NCBI RefSeq assembly: GCF_036588685.1
Contig: NC_086378.1
Location: 30,605,578-30,669,577 of the forward strand
DNA: 64,000 bases
Origin: Mytilus trossulus
Taxonomy: Eukaryota; Mollusca; Bivalvia; Mytilida; Mytilidae
Direction: 5' to 3'
Part shown: positions 1 to 10,559 of the stretch, piece by piece
How positions within the stretch are numbered: position 1 is the stretch's first letter
Layout of the letters: each line of letters begins with the position of its first letter
The notes under the pieces: generated by a model
The model's database searches: none
The model's input: only the letters and a program-made list of their open reading frames with translations
Told to the model about the DNA's origin: nothing
Translations under genes and position numbers: made by a program

Positions 1-64
1 AAAAGCTTATATTCTTTTGTTATAATAGCAAAAAATCACCTGTAAATTTAATTTTCTGTTACAG

Positions 65-201
65 ATTCATAATTCTTAGACACTCAGAGAAAGATGGACA
101 TTTTGACAAGTTAATCAGGTCTGATACTCTTGCTGAAATCAATATATCAGACCAGACCCAATGTATAACTGCATCTGATAAATATGTGGTGTACTCTTCA
201 A
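65..201 (+). CDS. WD-repeat protein exon (first in window)
   Basis: Acceptor TTACAG ends at 64, donor GTAAGT begins at 202. One leading base completes a codon from an exon outside the window, 45 codons follow, and the last A joins TG of the next exon to make an internal Met. It encodes FIILRHSEKDGHFDK... with no stop. Confidence 0.8.
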
Positions 202-3200
202 GTAAGTTATATAATACAATAATGCAATAACAAGGTTGGACATCCTTATGCTATAGTTTGATCAGCTGTAAATATTGTAAATACACTTTGATTCTATTTT
301 GTTTGTTTAGTTTAACTATCCTCATTTTGTGTTACATTAAAAAGGCTTTAGTAAGATTGTTTTTTTAAGGTGAAAAATATTCATGAATGCTTCACTTTCA
401 AGTTAGCGATTTGAAAATCCTCTGTTGGTTAATTATTATATATAGCCAGTATAGACTGGAATAAAATTTTAATATTCAACTGAAATTGTGTTTTTTATTT
501 TGGGGAAGAGTTTTGCACCTCTGATATTGTTAATTTTATGGTCCTGAATTAAATTGTGTACTTAAAAGTTTTTTCCTTTATTTTCAGTGAACAAGGTCAG
601 TGTATGTATGATAGGAGAAAACTTAGCTGCTATATCTGTTATTAAATCTCTGGAATTGGATGGAGGTGAAAAAGTTCAACATTTACTGCTGTCCTCTGAT
701 AGCAGGTATCTTGTAGTTTTTTTTACACTATGTGTGTATATTCTATCATCTGAAACCCTTGAGATATTGTACACAGATAAAGCAGAGTCTAGTGACACGA
801 TATATATGCAAACTCATCCTACTATTGCACATATAACAGAAAACAACATACTTTTCTACAAAGGTATTGGGGTTGGAAGACACAACAGCATTTGCATGTT
901 TGACCTTGAAAACAGTAAAGAACTTCATGCCATGTGTCATTCACAGAAATCTCCTCCAAAGTTCATCTCACATCACCCATCACACAAATATACAGCAATT
1001 GTCACAGATAAAAGATGGTTTATTCACGATTGTGAGAATGGAAAACTTGTGTCTGAATGTCCACAAGATCATTGTGGCGATGATGGGGTCGCTCGTTTGC
1101 AGTTGTTTGGATCAGATAACATATTTGCTGTGACCACCCCATCAAAGGCGAAAATCAATGATATAACAATATTTTATTGTGGAAATGTTGACAGTCCATT
1201 GCAAGAAGTTGTGCCTTTCCTGTCATTGAAGGGTCACAGTAAGGAAATAAACCAACTGATCTTTACGAAGGACGAGAATACATTATACTCAGCATCCCAA
1301 GACTGTACCATCAGAGTTTGGAACTTTGAAAAAGTGATCACAGATTTCCATGCTAAATACTTAAAACAGGATGACATGTTTGATTCAGAAAGAGCCCTTG
1401 AAGATTACAACAATCAAAAACAAGTTTGTTCAACAAATGCTGTCAGGATCAGTTGGTAAGATTTTTAAGACAAACTTAAGATCATTTTTCTTTAGTAGTA
1501 ATATGTAGATGCTTCTTGAAGCATAACAGTACAAGACTTACAAAGGTCAGAGGTTTCTGTCATAGGCCATGTCAGACAACCCAGACCAAAAAAGTATAAA
1601 TTAAGTTGGTTCCAGAAAAACAAATATTTGATATAAAAAGTACAACCTAATCTTCCATCAAACATTAGTGCTATATTATAAGTTTTATCAAAAATACCAA
1701 GGTAAATTCAAAAAGAGTAATCACTGACAAAACAAAAAAAGCCATGTTTGTCGAAAAAAACATTTGAAATAAAATTTCCATTTTATGGTATTATTAGGCA
1801 AAGCTGCATATTTGCATTATTTACACAGGGCATTGTATATGTTATTTTCTTTTCAGTGACAGTAAGACAGTATTGTTAGGCAAGTCCAATGGACACTTTG
1901 CTGTGAAGGATTTAATCACTGGTGAATGTATACATGAGCAAGATTATCAGAAAAGCATCAAAATAATGCTAATATCAAAAAGTGGGAAAGAGATTATTCT
2001 GATCCCAGAGACAGAAGATGACATAATAATTCTAAATTCTACAACATGTAAGTACTAGAATCAATTTTTTTTATCAAATTAATTGGTTGTTGGTGTTATA
2101 AAACCACTTTTAAGTGCCACTTTTTTGGCTCTTTCTTGCTGCCATTTTTTTTTGGGTGGATAAAGCCACCCACCTTTGATAGGAAAACTGACAATTCTAG
2201 TCAATTAATATTTGCACCAGCATGAACAGGGTATTTTTTTCATAATGTGTCCAATTACTTGTTCATGTCAACTGGAGGGCATCTTGCTTGAAGGGTTGTT
2301 CTAATTGGTTCACCTTGCCTGAAGGGCTATTAAAGCTGGTTGAATTTCCTATAACACCAGTTAAGATAGTTCTCCTTGCCGGAACACCAGTGAAGCTAGT
2401 TTATTTTGCCTGGATGACCAGTGTAGCTAGTTCAACTTGCCTGAAGGCTAGTAGAGCCTCACCTTGCATTGAGAGCCATTAAAGCCTTGCATTGTCTGAA
2501 GAGCCATTGTTTGCTCATCTTGCTTAGAAATAAAAATGCATTATAATGAAAAATGTTTAATATGGAAATTTTAGTTGGATCAGTTTTTTTTCTAGAATTG
2601 ATTATCAGATATTGTTATTTTCCAAATTTTTAATTATACTGGTACGCCTTTCATTGTGCATTTTACAATGAATACCTGAAAAGTGTATCACTGCTTATCC
2701 AAATTCTTATGATGTTCCTAGAAATGATTACCCCATTTTTTTAAACTCTTATGAGAAAAATAACTTTTGAAAATTAGAAGTGTTTATGGACACCAACTCT
2801 CATAGCAGCACCATTGAAGGCAACAACTCTACAAATTTGTGTCCTCATTAAACAAGTGGGCCACAGATTCCAAAAAAAGCTCTTTTTGTAAAAAAAATCT
2901 ACTGCATTGGATTAACTTTGAATATTTCAGCATTATTTTTCCATTGCTTACACAAATACAATTGATAGATTTCCTATTTAAAGTACATTTCTTAGAAAAG
3001 TTCAAGGTTATTGTGATATATAGGTGCTTGTAATTAACAGTTTTCATTAAATTGAACTATATTAATCCTATTGAGGATCAATTTTATATTAAGACAAAAA
3101 GCTGTTGAATTGTTTCAGATGAAGTAAAGCAGAGACTGATCGTTGAATTTCCTGTTCATTCTGCTGCTGAGGCCAATGGTATATTGGTGGTTGGACGACA

Positions 3201-5490
3201 AGGATTTTTATCCTTTGAAACTGAAGGAAAAATATTCAACATTAAAGATGGTATGATTTTTTTAATTTTTGTTATTAAATGTGGAAAATGGCTTCTGGAA
3301 TTTGAATATGATATCATTGTGCCTCATAATGATGTTAATATAAAATTAATTAACCATATGTCCATGAACAATTTTGAAATTTGATAAACAAATACAAAAA
3401 AAACACCAAAAAAACTAATTGCTATTTATATGCAGGGTGCAAGTAAAAACATGAAATTTAAGTATAATGACAAATCTGAGATTTGAAAGAATCCAGATTG
3501 GATTATATGTTAAGATTTAAAGGCTGACTGAAAGTATATAGATCATCACAATTTTTGATTTTATATTTCATAGGTTCAATGATAAAAGGATTTCAGCAGA
3601 AGTGTTTTAATTCTCTCACTGAAGTGGCCATTAACTCCACTGGTACAAAGGTAAGTTTGAAGGAAAGAATTTATTTAGAAATGAATGCTTCTTTTTGTAA
3701 ATTCATTGTGATGTAAAAGCATTGACAGAAGTACATTCTGTATGATGCTTCATTAGAAGAATGTGTGCACAAGCAATGCTTTAACAATCCTATGAAATTC
3801 CTAAGGTGGTACTACTGGGAGATAACTAAAATCAATTGAACATTTTAAACACATTCTATTTTTGAGGAAATATTAAGCTTCTCAATGATCAAGAAGCCTT
3901 GATGGCTGAGTTGTCAAATAGTTCATCTACTGTATCAACTATCAATGATTATCTCCAGTTTCTGCAGCTCTCTTAACAAATAAAACTTACCCCTATGATG
4001 TATCTATTAGTTTTCTCGTTTGAATTGTTTTACATTGTCTTATTGGGGCCTTTTATAGCTGACTATGCGGTATGGGCTTTGCTCATTGTTGAAAGCCGTA
4101 CGGTGACCTATAGTTGTTAATGTTTCTGTCATTTTGGTCTTTTGTGGATAGTTGTCTCATTGGCAATCATACCACATCTTTTTTTTTTATAAGATTAGTG
4201 TTTTCCAAGTATGTTATATATCAAGTGAAATTTTCCAACAAAGGGTGTAGTTCAAGTTTCTTGAAATTTTTATATTTTTGTCAAATGGTCATTTGAGTAA
4301 ATATTTTTTGAGAATTTTACGAAAATTAAACGAGCCAAATTAATTTTAGTCAAGGTGTTTGATACCACCTTAAGAGAGCTTTGATGGCTGAGTTGTCAAA
4401 AAGATCATCTACTGTATCGACTATCAATGGTTATCTCCGGTCTCTGCATCTCTCTTTACAAATAAAACTTACCCCTAAGATGTATCCAATAATGCTGAAA
4501 GTGGCACTATACAAACAACCAATCAATCACTTCACTTACTGTGGATTCATTGTTATTTGTTGGATACCAATTTTCATGGATTTTGTGGGTAAAGGTGAAC
4601 CACTAAAATTGAATGTTCAACCAATGGCAAATTTTCTATATGCTTGTATGCAGACTTTCACAAAACCACAAAATCAGATATCCACAAACTTGTAAGTTTT
4701 CATGAATCCACAAAAATTGGTACCCATGAAAATAAATGAATCCACAGTTATGTGACAATTTTTTTATATATATATACGTGTATTGCAGGTTGTTACCCAC
4801 ATTGATGCTTTCCCATTGGTCATTCCTGTGAATGGAGATGGTACTCAATACAAGAATCTAGCATTACAACACTCTGATGAATGTATGACCATATGTTCAG
4901 GTGTTGATGTCAGCCCTGATGATAAGTATGCATTCTCAATATCACCTGATGGTGCTGTCCGTGTCATTAAAATGTCGGGAGAATATGCCATGAAGTTAGA
5001 CACCAAGTCATCTGTAACTGCAGCTACTTTCTCACCAGATAGCAAGTATATTGTGTCATGTGGTTTTAAAACAATCTACGTGTGGAATTTACCACAAGGA
5101 AAATTAAGCTTTAAATTGAAAAAGCATGATGATTTTGTCAACACGGTCAAATTTGATCATTCTGGTCGATACATCCTGACCTCATCAACAGACAAACATC
5201 TGATACTTTGGGATTTGAGAAGACGAGTAACAGTATCTTCCTTTGTAGCTGATTGTCAATTAGAAGCAGTTGATCTGTCACAAGATGCTAAAAACGTTGT
5301 GTTTGTTCCAAAAGATATTGCAGACGTTGCCATTTTGAGGTCAAACAATTTGTTGTCGAGTATGATTGAAGGAAAGCGCCGTTTACCAATTACACAAAAA
5401 CTTGTAGATGCTCAGGCAATGGCTTTATCATTCTCAAGTCAGAAACTGAGACAAAGAGAGGCTACAAGAATAGGTTGTCAAGTCATGTAA
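65..5490 (+). CDS. WD-repeat protein, C-terminal part (NACHT/WD-repeat NWD-like), 6 exons, 5'-partial
   Basis: Six exons join with consistent phases: 65-201, 588-1455, 1857-2047, 3119-3250, 3574-3650, 4789-5490, giving about 701 residues to a TAA stop. All introns are GT..AG. The protein is a run of WD40 blades. The clearest are in exon 2 (GH...SASQDCTIRVWNF) and exon 6 (SPDSKYIVSCG...VYVWNL-like, then HDDFVNTVKF...STDKHLILWDL). WD40 propellers are scaffolds for protein binding; in NACHT/WD proteins they follow a nucleotide-binding NACHT module that assembles signalling complexes. The final 45 residues form a basic tail after the last blade (IEGKRRLPITQK, then AQAMALSFSSQK). No NACHT module is visible because the 5' exons lie outside the window. 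Family assignment to NWD-like is by the overall look of the degenerate blades plus this tail; another large WD protein is possible. The gene calling itself is secure. Confidence 0.85.
588..1455 (+). CDS. WD-repeat protein exon (large WD40 exon)
   Basis: Acceptor TTTTCAG, donor GTAAGA. 868 bases, open throughout. It encodes several WD-like strands; the best blade is near the 3' end (LSLKGHSKEINQLIF, then DCTIRVWNFEK). The apparent start at base 587 is not a true initiator: it is the splice junction codon. Confidence 0.88.
1857..2047 (+). CDS. WD-repeat protein exon
   Basis: Acceptor TTTTCAG, donor GTAAGT. 191 bases in frame with its neighbours (phase 2 in, phase 1 out). Encodes a WD-like segment with NGHFAVKDLITGECIHEQ, the usual strand-turn 'D...TG' pattern between blades. 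Confidence 0.85.
2260..2515 (+). repeat. Degenerate tandem repeat in WD-gene intron 3
   Basis: About seven imperfect units of 30-40 bases, each with a core like CTTGCCTGAAGG followed by CCAGTNNAGCTAGTT. The units have drifted strongly, so this is an old array. An open frame across it (2288-2482) is a by-product. Confidence 0.6.
3119..3250 (+). CDS. WD-repeat protein exon
   Basis: Acceptor GTTTCAG, donor GTATGA. 132 bases, phase 1 in and out. Encodes EVKQRLIVEFPVHSAAEANG and GRQGFLSFETEGKIFNIKDG; open only as an exon of this gene. Confidence 0.82.
3574..3650 (+). CDS. WD-repeat protein exon (small)
   Basis: A 77-base exon, acceptor TTTCATAG, donor GTAAGT, phase 1 in and phase 0 out. It encodes SMIKGFQQKCFNSLTEVAIN and STGTK, where 'STEVAINSTGTK' matches the usual 'V...A.SPDGT' start of a WD blade. 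Confidence 0.8.
3890..4005 (+). repeat. Direct repeat, copy 1
   Basis: Bases from CTTGATGGCTGAGTTGTC to about TTACCCCTATGATGTATC recur almost unchanged at 4378-4490, about 485 bases downstream. The two copies bracket a family A element. Confidence 0.75.
4010..4192 (+). repeat. Dispersed repeat family A copy
   Basis: Family A has a recognisable right half: GACCTATA...GTTG, then GAGTTGTCTCATTGGC, then CATACCACATCTTC and a T/A-rich end. At least ten copies or fragments occur in the window in both orientations. No long ORF; nature (SINE or non-autonomous transposon) not settled. Confidence 0.7.
4378..4490 (+). repeat. Direct repeat, copy 2
   Basis: Second copy of the sequence at 3890-4005, differing at roughly one base in ten by eye. 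Confidence 0.75.
4539..4747. mobile_element. MITE, CTGTGGATTC family
   Basis: Inverted ends CTGTGGATTCATT (4539) and AATGAATCCACAG (ending 4747), continuing inward with ACCAATTTTCATGGATTT and its partner AAATTGGTACCCATGAAAAT. The element is flanked by TTA on both sides. A related copy lies at 58528-58735 and a fragment near 51375. Confidence 0.75.
4789..5490 (+). CDS. WD-repeat protein terminal exon
   Basis: Acceptor TATTGCAG at 4781-4788; 233 codons and a TAA stop. It holds three recognisable WD40 blades (around 4890, 5010-5090 and 5110-5210) and the basic C-terminal tail. A transposon of the CTGTGGATTC family ends 41 bases before the exon. Confidence 0.88.
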   Translation, partial: VVTHIDAFPLVIPVNGDGTQYKNLALQHSDECMTICSGVDVSPDDKYAFSISPDGAVRVIKMSGEYAMKLDTKSSVTAATFSPDSKYIVSCGFKTIYVWNLPQGKLSFKLKKHDDFVNTVKFDHSGRYILTSSTDKHLILWDLRRRVTVSSFVADCQLEAVDLSQDAKNVVFVPKDIADVAILRSNNLLSSMIEGKRRLPITQKLVDAQAMALSFSSQKLRQREATRIGCQVM

Positions 5491-6490
5491 TATTTTGATT
5501 GTCTAAAAGTTGATTTAGAAATCTATAATTGTAGAACTATCAACAGTTTTATTTTTAGCTTCTTTTTAGGTCGTTTTGATTATACAGATTGTCAACTGTT
5601 TTGGTTCTTAAACATACTTGGTGTTTAAATATTTGTTTTGGTGTAAGACCAGAAAAGCACTGCAATTTATATTTTTTTTTGATAAATTTATTATGCATTC
5701 CTGAAGAAAAGATTTAAATTTTATTGAAAAAATCATTTTTGTTGCCTCAGTCTGTTTATGAATCTTAAAATTCAACTCTTTCTTGCTTGATTCTGACTTC
5801 CTTTAGAGATATGCATGAAGCAAAATAGTTCAGGTTGGATATATTTCAGGGGAGATAACTCAACCTACACATTTTATTAAAGAATTCATTTTTCTAGCAA
5901 GTCAGTCTGTTTATGAATCTTAAAATTCAACTCTTTCTTGCTTGATTCTGACTTCCTTTAGAGATATGCATGAAGCAAAATAGTTCAGGTTGGATATATT
6001 TCAGGGGAGATAACTCAACCTACACATTTTATTAAAGAATTCATTTTTCTAGCCAGTCAGTCTGTTTATGAATCTTAAAATTCAACTCTTTCTTGCTAGA
6101 TTCTGACTTCCTTTAGTGATATGCATGAAGCAAAATAGTTCAGGTTGGATATATTTCAGGGGAGATAACTAAACCTAAACCTTTTTAATTATAGAATGAT
6201 TTTTATTTTATAACCTCTAGTTATGATAACGAATTTATTCTTGGTTCCCATATGTTAAACATATAGTAGAGGAAACTGGTATGGATTTGGACACTTTGAA
6301 AACATATTCCTCACAAAAGAACTAAAAATTTAAGAGAAAAAATAAAATTAAAATTGAAGCATTTTATGAAAAACTTGTAAATGATAAACTTTCAGAGCAA
6401 ATTCACTATTTTTAAACATGTAAAAATAAATAATACAGAAGAAAAATATTTGTAACTTGCTCAAAACTTGATTTCAGAAAATTGATAACA
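5491..6490 (+). repeat. 3' flank of WD gene with 155 bp tandem repeat, about 2.8 copies
   Basis: Units begin CAGTCTGTTTATGAATC at 5748, 5903 and 6058, exactly 155 bases apart, and the last ends near 6185. Copies differ at only a few bases, so the array is young or homogenised. Bases 5491-5747 are AT-rich and probably 3' UTR; 6190-6460 shows nothing recognisable. Confidence 0.85.
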
Positions 6491-6925
6491 AAATTTAGAT
6501 TAAGTGACCATAATTTATTAATAGAAAAAGGGAAGATACCTTAAAATAACAAGAGAAGAAAGATTATGCAAAAACTGTAAACAAATTGAAGATGAAATTC
6601 ATTTCTTTTTATATTGTAATAGAAACCATAATAATAGAAAAGTTTTTTTTTTTTTTTGATAAATGAGAATATCCACTTTATTAATTTAAATGCAATAGAT
6701 AAAATAACATATATACTCAACCCAATTTCACACATTCAGGTAAATAAGCTAGGATCCTTTTTTAAAACAGTCTATTGAACTGAGGACATGGGACTCTTAA
6801 AATATTTACTTTTATTGTGTATATTAATGATCTTGTTGTTATTTTTTATTTTTATTTTGTTATGTTGTGTCACATTCTATTAATATGTAGTTTTATAGCA
6901 ATAAAGATTTGAATGTATGATAATA
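6465..6925 (+). pseudogene. Non-LTR retrotransposon remnant (ORF2 C-terminus and 3' tail)
   Basis: Bases about 6475-6620 translate in two frames to KLITKFRLSDHNLLIEKG and RYLKITREERLCKNC with a following IHFFLYC, the C-x2-C-x8-H-x4-C module found after the reverse transcriptase of many LINEs. A one-base frameshift in an A/G run separates them. Downstream 'CTATTGAACTGAGGACATGG' and a final CAATAAAGATTTGAATG match a second LINE tail at 38158-38320. Heavily 5'-truncated and dead. Confidence 0.6.
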
Positions 6926-7880
6926 TATTTATGTTTGTTTTGTGTTTACATATTTTGTATTTAATACAACAGTTTTCTGTTATGTTGATTGAATATATAT
7001 AAGTTAAACTTTTTAAAATACTCTTTTTGTGTTAAATTAATTGCTGGTGTTTAACACCATTGTATACATTAACCTTAGCATTTTAAATGCAAAATTATTT
7101 ATGAAAGAAAATGTTTAGAACTATAAATAAGAGTGAACTTAAGCTTTAGCTGAGTTAAAGTCAAACTGAGAGAGAAAACACAGATTACCTGATTTATTAA
7201 ATAAATGTCAACTTCAGCTCTAGCTGAGTGGTATATCAACGGAATAAAAAAGATAACTTTAGTTACATTCACATTCTTTTAAGAAGCAAGCTCTAGCTGA
7301 TTGTTAGTCATTATTACTGTGAGAAAAACCTAGAGAACTGGGGTTTGCTGTAGACTCATTGTCATGATGTATTTATATAAGAAATGCTAATTTACCGATC
7401 AATGTTATTTTTTGTGCTGGGACAATTTACATTTAGTGTTTTTGCGATGAAAAGGTTATATAATATGTTGACATTCTGTTTTTATGTTCTATATACAATC
7501 AGCATTGTTATGCACATTTAGTGTCCGCCTGACCAGGAATTACTGTTTAGAGCTTACGTTTGTATTTCTAAAAAAGTGGCTCATGTATAAACAAAATTTG
7601 TTAACTTAATGGAGAAAACAATTTTATTTGTTTTGATGTTGTTTGTTTGTTTTTTGTTTTTGTTTGATTTTACAAGTTAGGTTGGTATTTGTCTGAAATA
7701 TGTTAAGATTATATTAAGGTTTGTTTTATGTACACCAAGTCAAAGACAGCAAATGTTTTTTTTCTCCATTTTATCTTTATTTTTTAATTAGTGTATTATA
7801 CTGGTTTAGTTGCTTTAAGCTTTATATTTTAGAATATATAGATGCTTATTATATTTTATGTTTATGTTCATTAATTTTTT
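6926..7880. other. Intergenic, nothing recognised
   Basis: AT-rich sequence without a supportable exon, RNA gene or repeat seen elsewhere in the window. Bases 7140-7310 repeat the words AGCTTTAGCTGAGT / AGCTCTAGCTGA three times at about 75 base spacing, a weak degenerate repeat. Confidence 0.4.
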
Positions 7881-9040
7881 ATATATGTAAACCTCAGATC
7901 TATGTACGACCTCAAATCTGTGTCTGTTTCTCAAATCTATGCCCCATCGTGACGTCAATCGCTAATCTATGTCCATAAAAAATAATTCGGCCTCAAATCT
8001 GTGTCAGATTTTTAATTGTGACGTTTTTCTCAAATGTATGTCCGTTAAAAAAGATAAAGCTTTAAAACTTTGTAATGTTTAATTCTTTCTTAAGCCATGC
8101 GCAAATTATGCCCGTCTAATAATTTTGACCTTATAGATTTCTTTTATTAAGTCATTTCTCATAGTAAAATAATATTTTATTGGTATGTGTTTTCCATGTG
8201 TATACAACAGCTCAAGTATAAGTAAATCTAGCTAGATTATTTCGCTTGTATTTTAACAAGGACTAAGAAAGACCCTGATTTAAAATATTGTTTTTTAAAT
8301 ACGGTCTTGTACAGTTGTATGATTTTTGTTTTATGAAATAATTCTCCATGTTTGTGGTTAAGATCTTTACATGTGTGTATTATTATTGTATGACGTCCTC
8401 AAGAATTTAACTACACATATTTTTTTCTTTCTATAAAGACAGTAAGAAATGACTATTTGTATGCAACTTCAGCGTACTTTGATTGTCTCTAAATTCACTC
8501 ATATTGCTGTTAAATTGACATTCATACCACTTTATCTTACGGGAATAGCATTTTCATTATGGTTGCTATCATTTACAAAGCGCCTTTTGTAAATTTTCTT
8601 GTAATATGGACTTGCACCTTCCATGGGATCAAGATTCTTTTGCATCTGATAGTGCATAAAGTAAAATATGTGGGAAAATAATTTAATTTAAAAAGGACAT
8701 CATTAATCTTACAAGATTTGATATAGTGTATCTTTTTGGAATAGTGTCCTGCTCCGCCATCATTCCTTTTATGCAATGACGTCATATACTCTATGACGTT
8801 TTGTTATGTTTTACGTCTATACAAGGACATAGATTTGAGCCAAAAATGGCCATAGATTTTAGTAAATAAAGGACATGGATTTGAGACAATACAAGACATA
8901 GATTTGAGACTCTACCGGATATAGATTTAAGACAATACAGGACATAGATTTGGAACGTCTATGACGCAATATTAAAGGACATAGATTTGGAGAAAGGACA
9001 TAGATTTGAGGCTGGACATAGATTTGAGGCTTACATATAT
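7881..9040. mobile_element. Fold-back element with iterated CTCAAATCTATGTCC motif in both arms
   Basis: The left arm (7881-8045) starts ATATATGTAAACCTC and carries about six variants of CTCAAATCTATGTCC. The right arm (about 8820-9040) carries about nine copies of the reverse complement, GGACATAGATTTGAG, and ends GAGGCTTACATATAT. The terminal 45 bases of the two arms are near-perfect inverted repeats. Both arms hold a TGACGTCA site inward of the iterons (7950, 8777). The 0.7 kb centre has no supportable ORF. This is the layout of fold-back transposons with arms of short direct repeats. Confidence 0.8.
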
Positions 9041-9159
9041 TCGTTATATTTGATTTTTGAATGATGTATAACAAGTTGATTTTTTTAAGGACAAATTGAC
9101 TTATCATAAGGCAAATAGTCTACGCTTATATTGGAGGCTCTAGTTTATATAATTCTTTT

Positions 9160-10200
9160 TGATTTTTTAAACAAGATATTTTTTTTAAAGGTGAGAGAAG
9201 GGAGATGTTTTTTGCAGAAAGGGAAATTGATAGAAAATGGAGAAAAGGGGCAGAGTAGAGGAGAAAACCCCCACAATTCCACTCCCTTAATTATATGTTT
9301 TTATGCCCCACCTACGATAGTAGAGGGGCATTATGTTTTCTGGTCTGTGCGTCCATTTGTTTGTTCTTCCGTCCATTCTTCTGTTCTTACGTCCGTCCTT
9401 TGGTCCCGCTTCAGTGTAAAGTTTTTGGTCAAGGTTGTTTTATGATGAAGTTGAAGTCCAATCAACTTGAAACTCAGTACACATGTGCCCTATGATATGA
9501 TCTTTCTAATTTTAATGCCAAATTAAAGTATTGACCCAATTTTAAGGTCCACTAAACATGTAAAATGGTAGTGGGAGTGGGGCATCGGTGTACTTTGGAC
9601 ACATTCTTGTTTATATTTAAAAGAGATTTTGTCTAGTATTAAAGAAGAAGCAGAAAATGGATGGGATGAGGGGACAAACATTTTTTAAAGAAACTTGGCC
9701 TAGTGTTGTGGAAGAAGTCTTTTTATTCTATATGGTTTATATTACTACTTTTGACTGTAGAGAGGTGATGGAAAAATGAAAATTTGGATATGGGAGAAAT
9801 CCTGCCCAATTCCACCCCTCTTGATTATGTGTTTTGATTTTTTAAGAGATTTTGTCTAGTATATTGTAGAGGAAGCAGGTCTATTTGTTTTGTATATTAA
9901 CTTTAAATAGGTTATATTATTATTTTTTACTATATAGAGGCAAGGGAGAAAACTTTCTCAATTCTACCCCACCCCCTTAATTATGTGTTATATACATAGA
10001 TTTTATTTTAAGTCAGGTAGAGGAAGTGATTTTTTCTTTATGTAGCTTATTTTTTACTGTATAAACTGAGAGGCAAGGAAGAAAACTCCCCAATCCCACC
10101 ACCTTAATTATGTGTTATATTTTAAGAGATTTATTTTTATTTAATGTAGAGGAAGCAGGTGTTTTTTACTTTATATAGCTATTTTTTACTGCTATTGTGT
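9160..10200 (+). repeat. Tandem array of diverged units, split by a family D insertion
   Basis: The words TTAATTATGTGTT and GAGATTTTGTCTAGTAT...GTAGAGGAAGCAGG recur near 9286, 9828, 9979 and 10104, with G/A-rich then C-rich blocks between. Unit length varies from about 125 to 230 bases. A family D element (9302-9612) interrupts one unit. Confidence 0.6.
9302..9612 (+). repeat. Dispersed repeat family D copy
   Basis: Starts ATGCCCCACCTACG and includes GGTCAAGGTTGTTTTATG, AATCAACTTGAAACT, ACACATGTGCCCTATG and GTGGGAGTGGGGCATC. Other copies: 45358-45620 (plus) and 62325-62533 (minus). No coding capacity seen. Confidence 0.7.
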
Positions 10201-10340
10201 TTATCTGTGATACTTAAGAATTGTTAACGTCTTTCAGTGCCACAGTGCCAAGATTGTTATAGGTTTTATATTCATTTTACATTATCAGTTTTTATATTAA
10301 ATAGGCTTACAACAGCAATATTATAATTCTTGATATGATA

Positions 10341-10547
10341 CCGTATAGCGGGTAATTTTCCCGTGGTGCATATTTTCGCGGATAGAACAAAATCGCCAAA
10401 ATAAGTTCCACCAAATTAAAGGTGTACATACAAAGGTATGAATACAAGTTTTTAATCCGCCAAAATAATAACCTCCAAAATATTTCGTATACCTCGTTCA
10501 ATGAAAATCGCGAAATTTTACAGACGCGAAAATAACCCGCTATACGG
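10341..10547. mobile_element. Palindromic MITE, CCGTATAGCGGG ends
   Basis: Left end CCGTATAGCGGGTAATTTTC, right end the reverse complement form GAAAATAACCCGCTATACGG; both are flanked by TA. Total 207 bases, no ORF. A TA duplication would suit the Tc1/mariner group, but the family cannot be named from this copy. Confidence 0.8.
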
Positions 10548-10559
10548 TAATATATTTAG

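Larger units (their letters stand above)
3803..4373. mobile_element. MITE-like element with AAGGTGGTA ends, carrying a family A repeat
   Basis: The left end reads CTAAGGTGGTACTAC and the right end GATACCACCTTAAG, short inverted ends 570 bases apart. A family A copy lies inside (4010-4192). No coding capacity. Flanking duplication is not clear. Confidence 0.45.
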
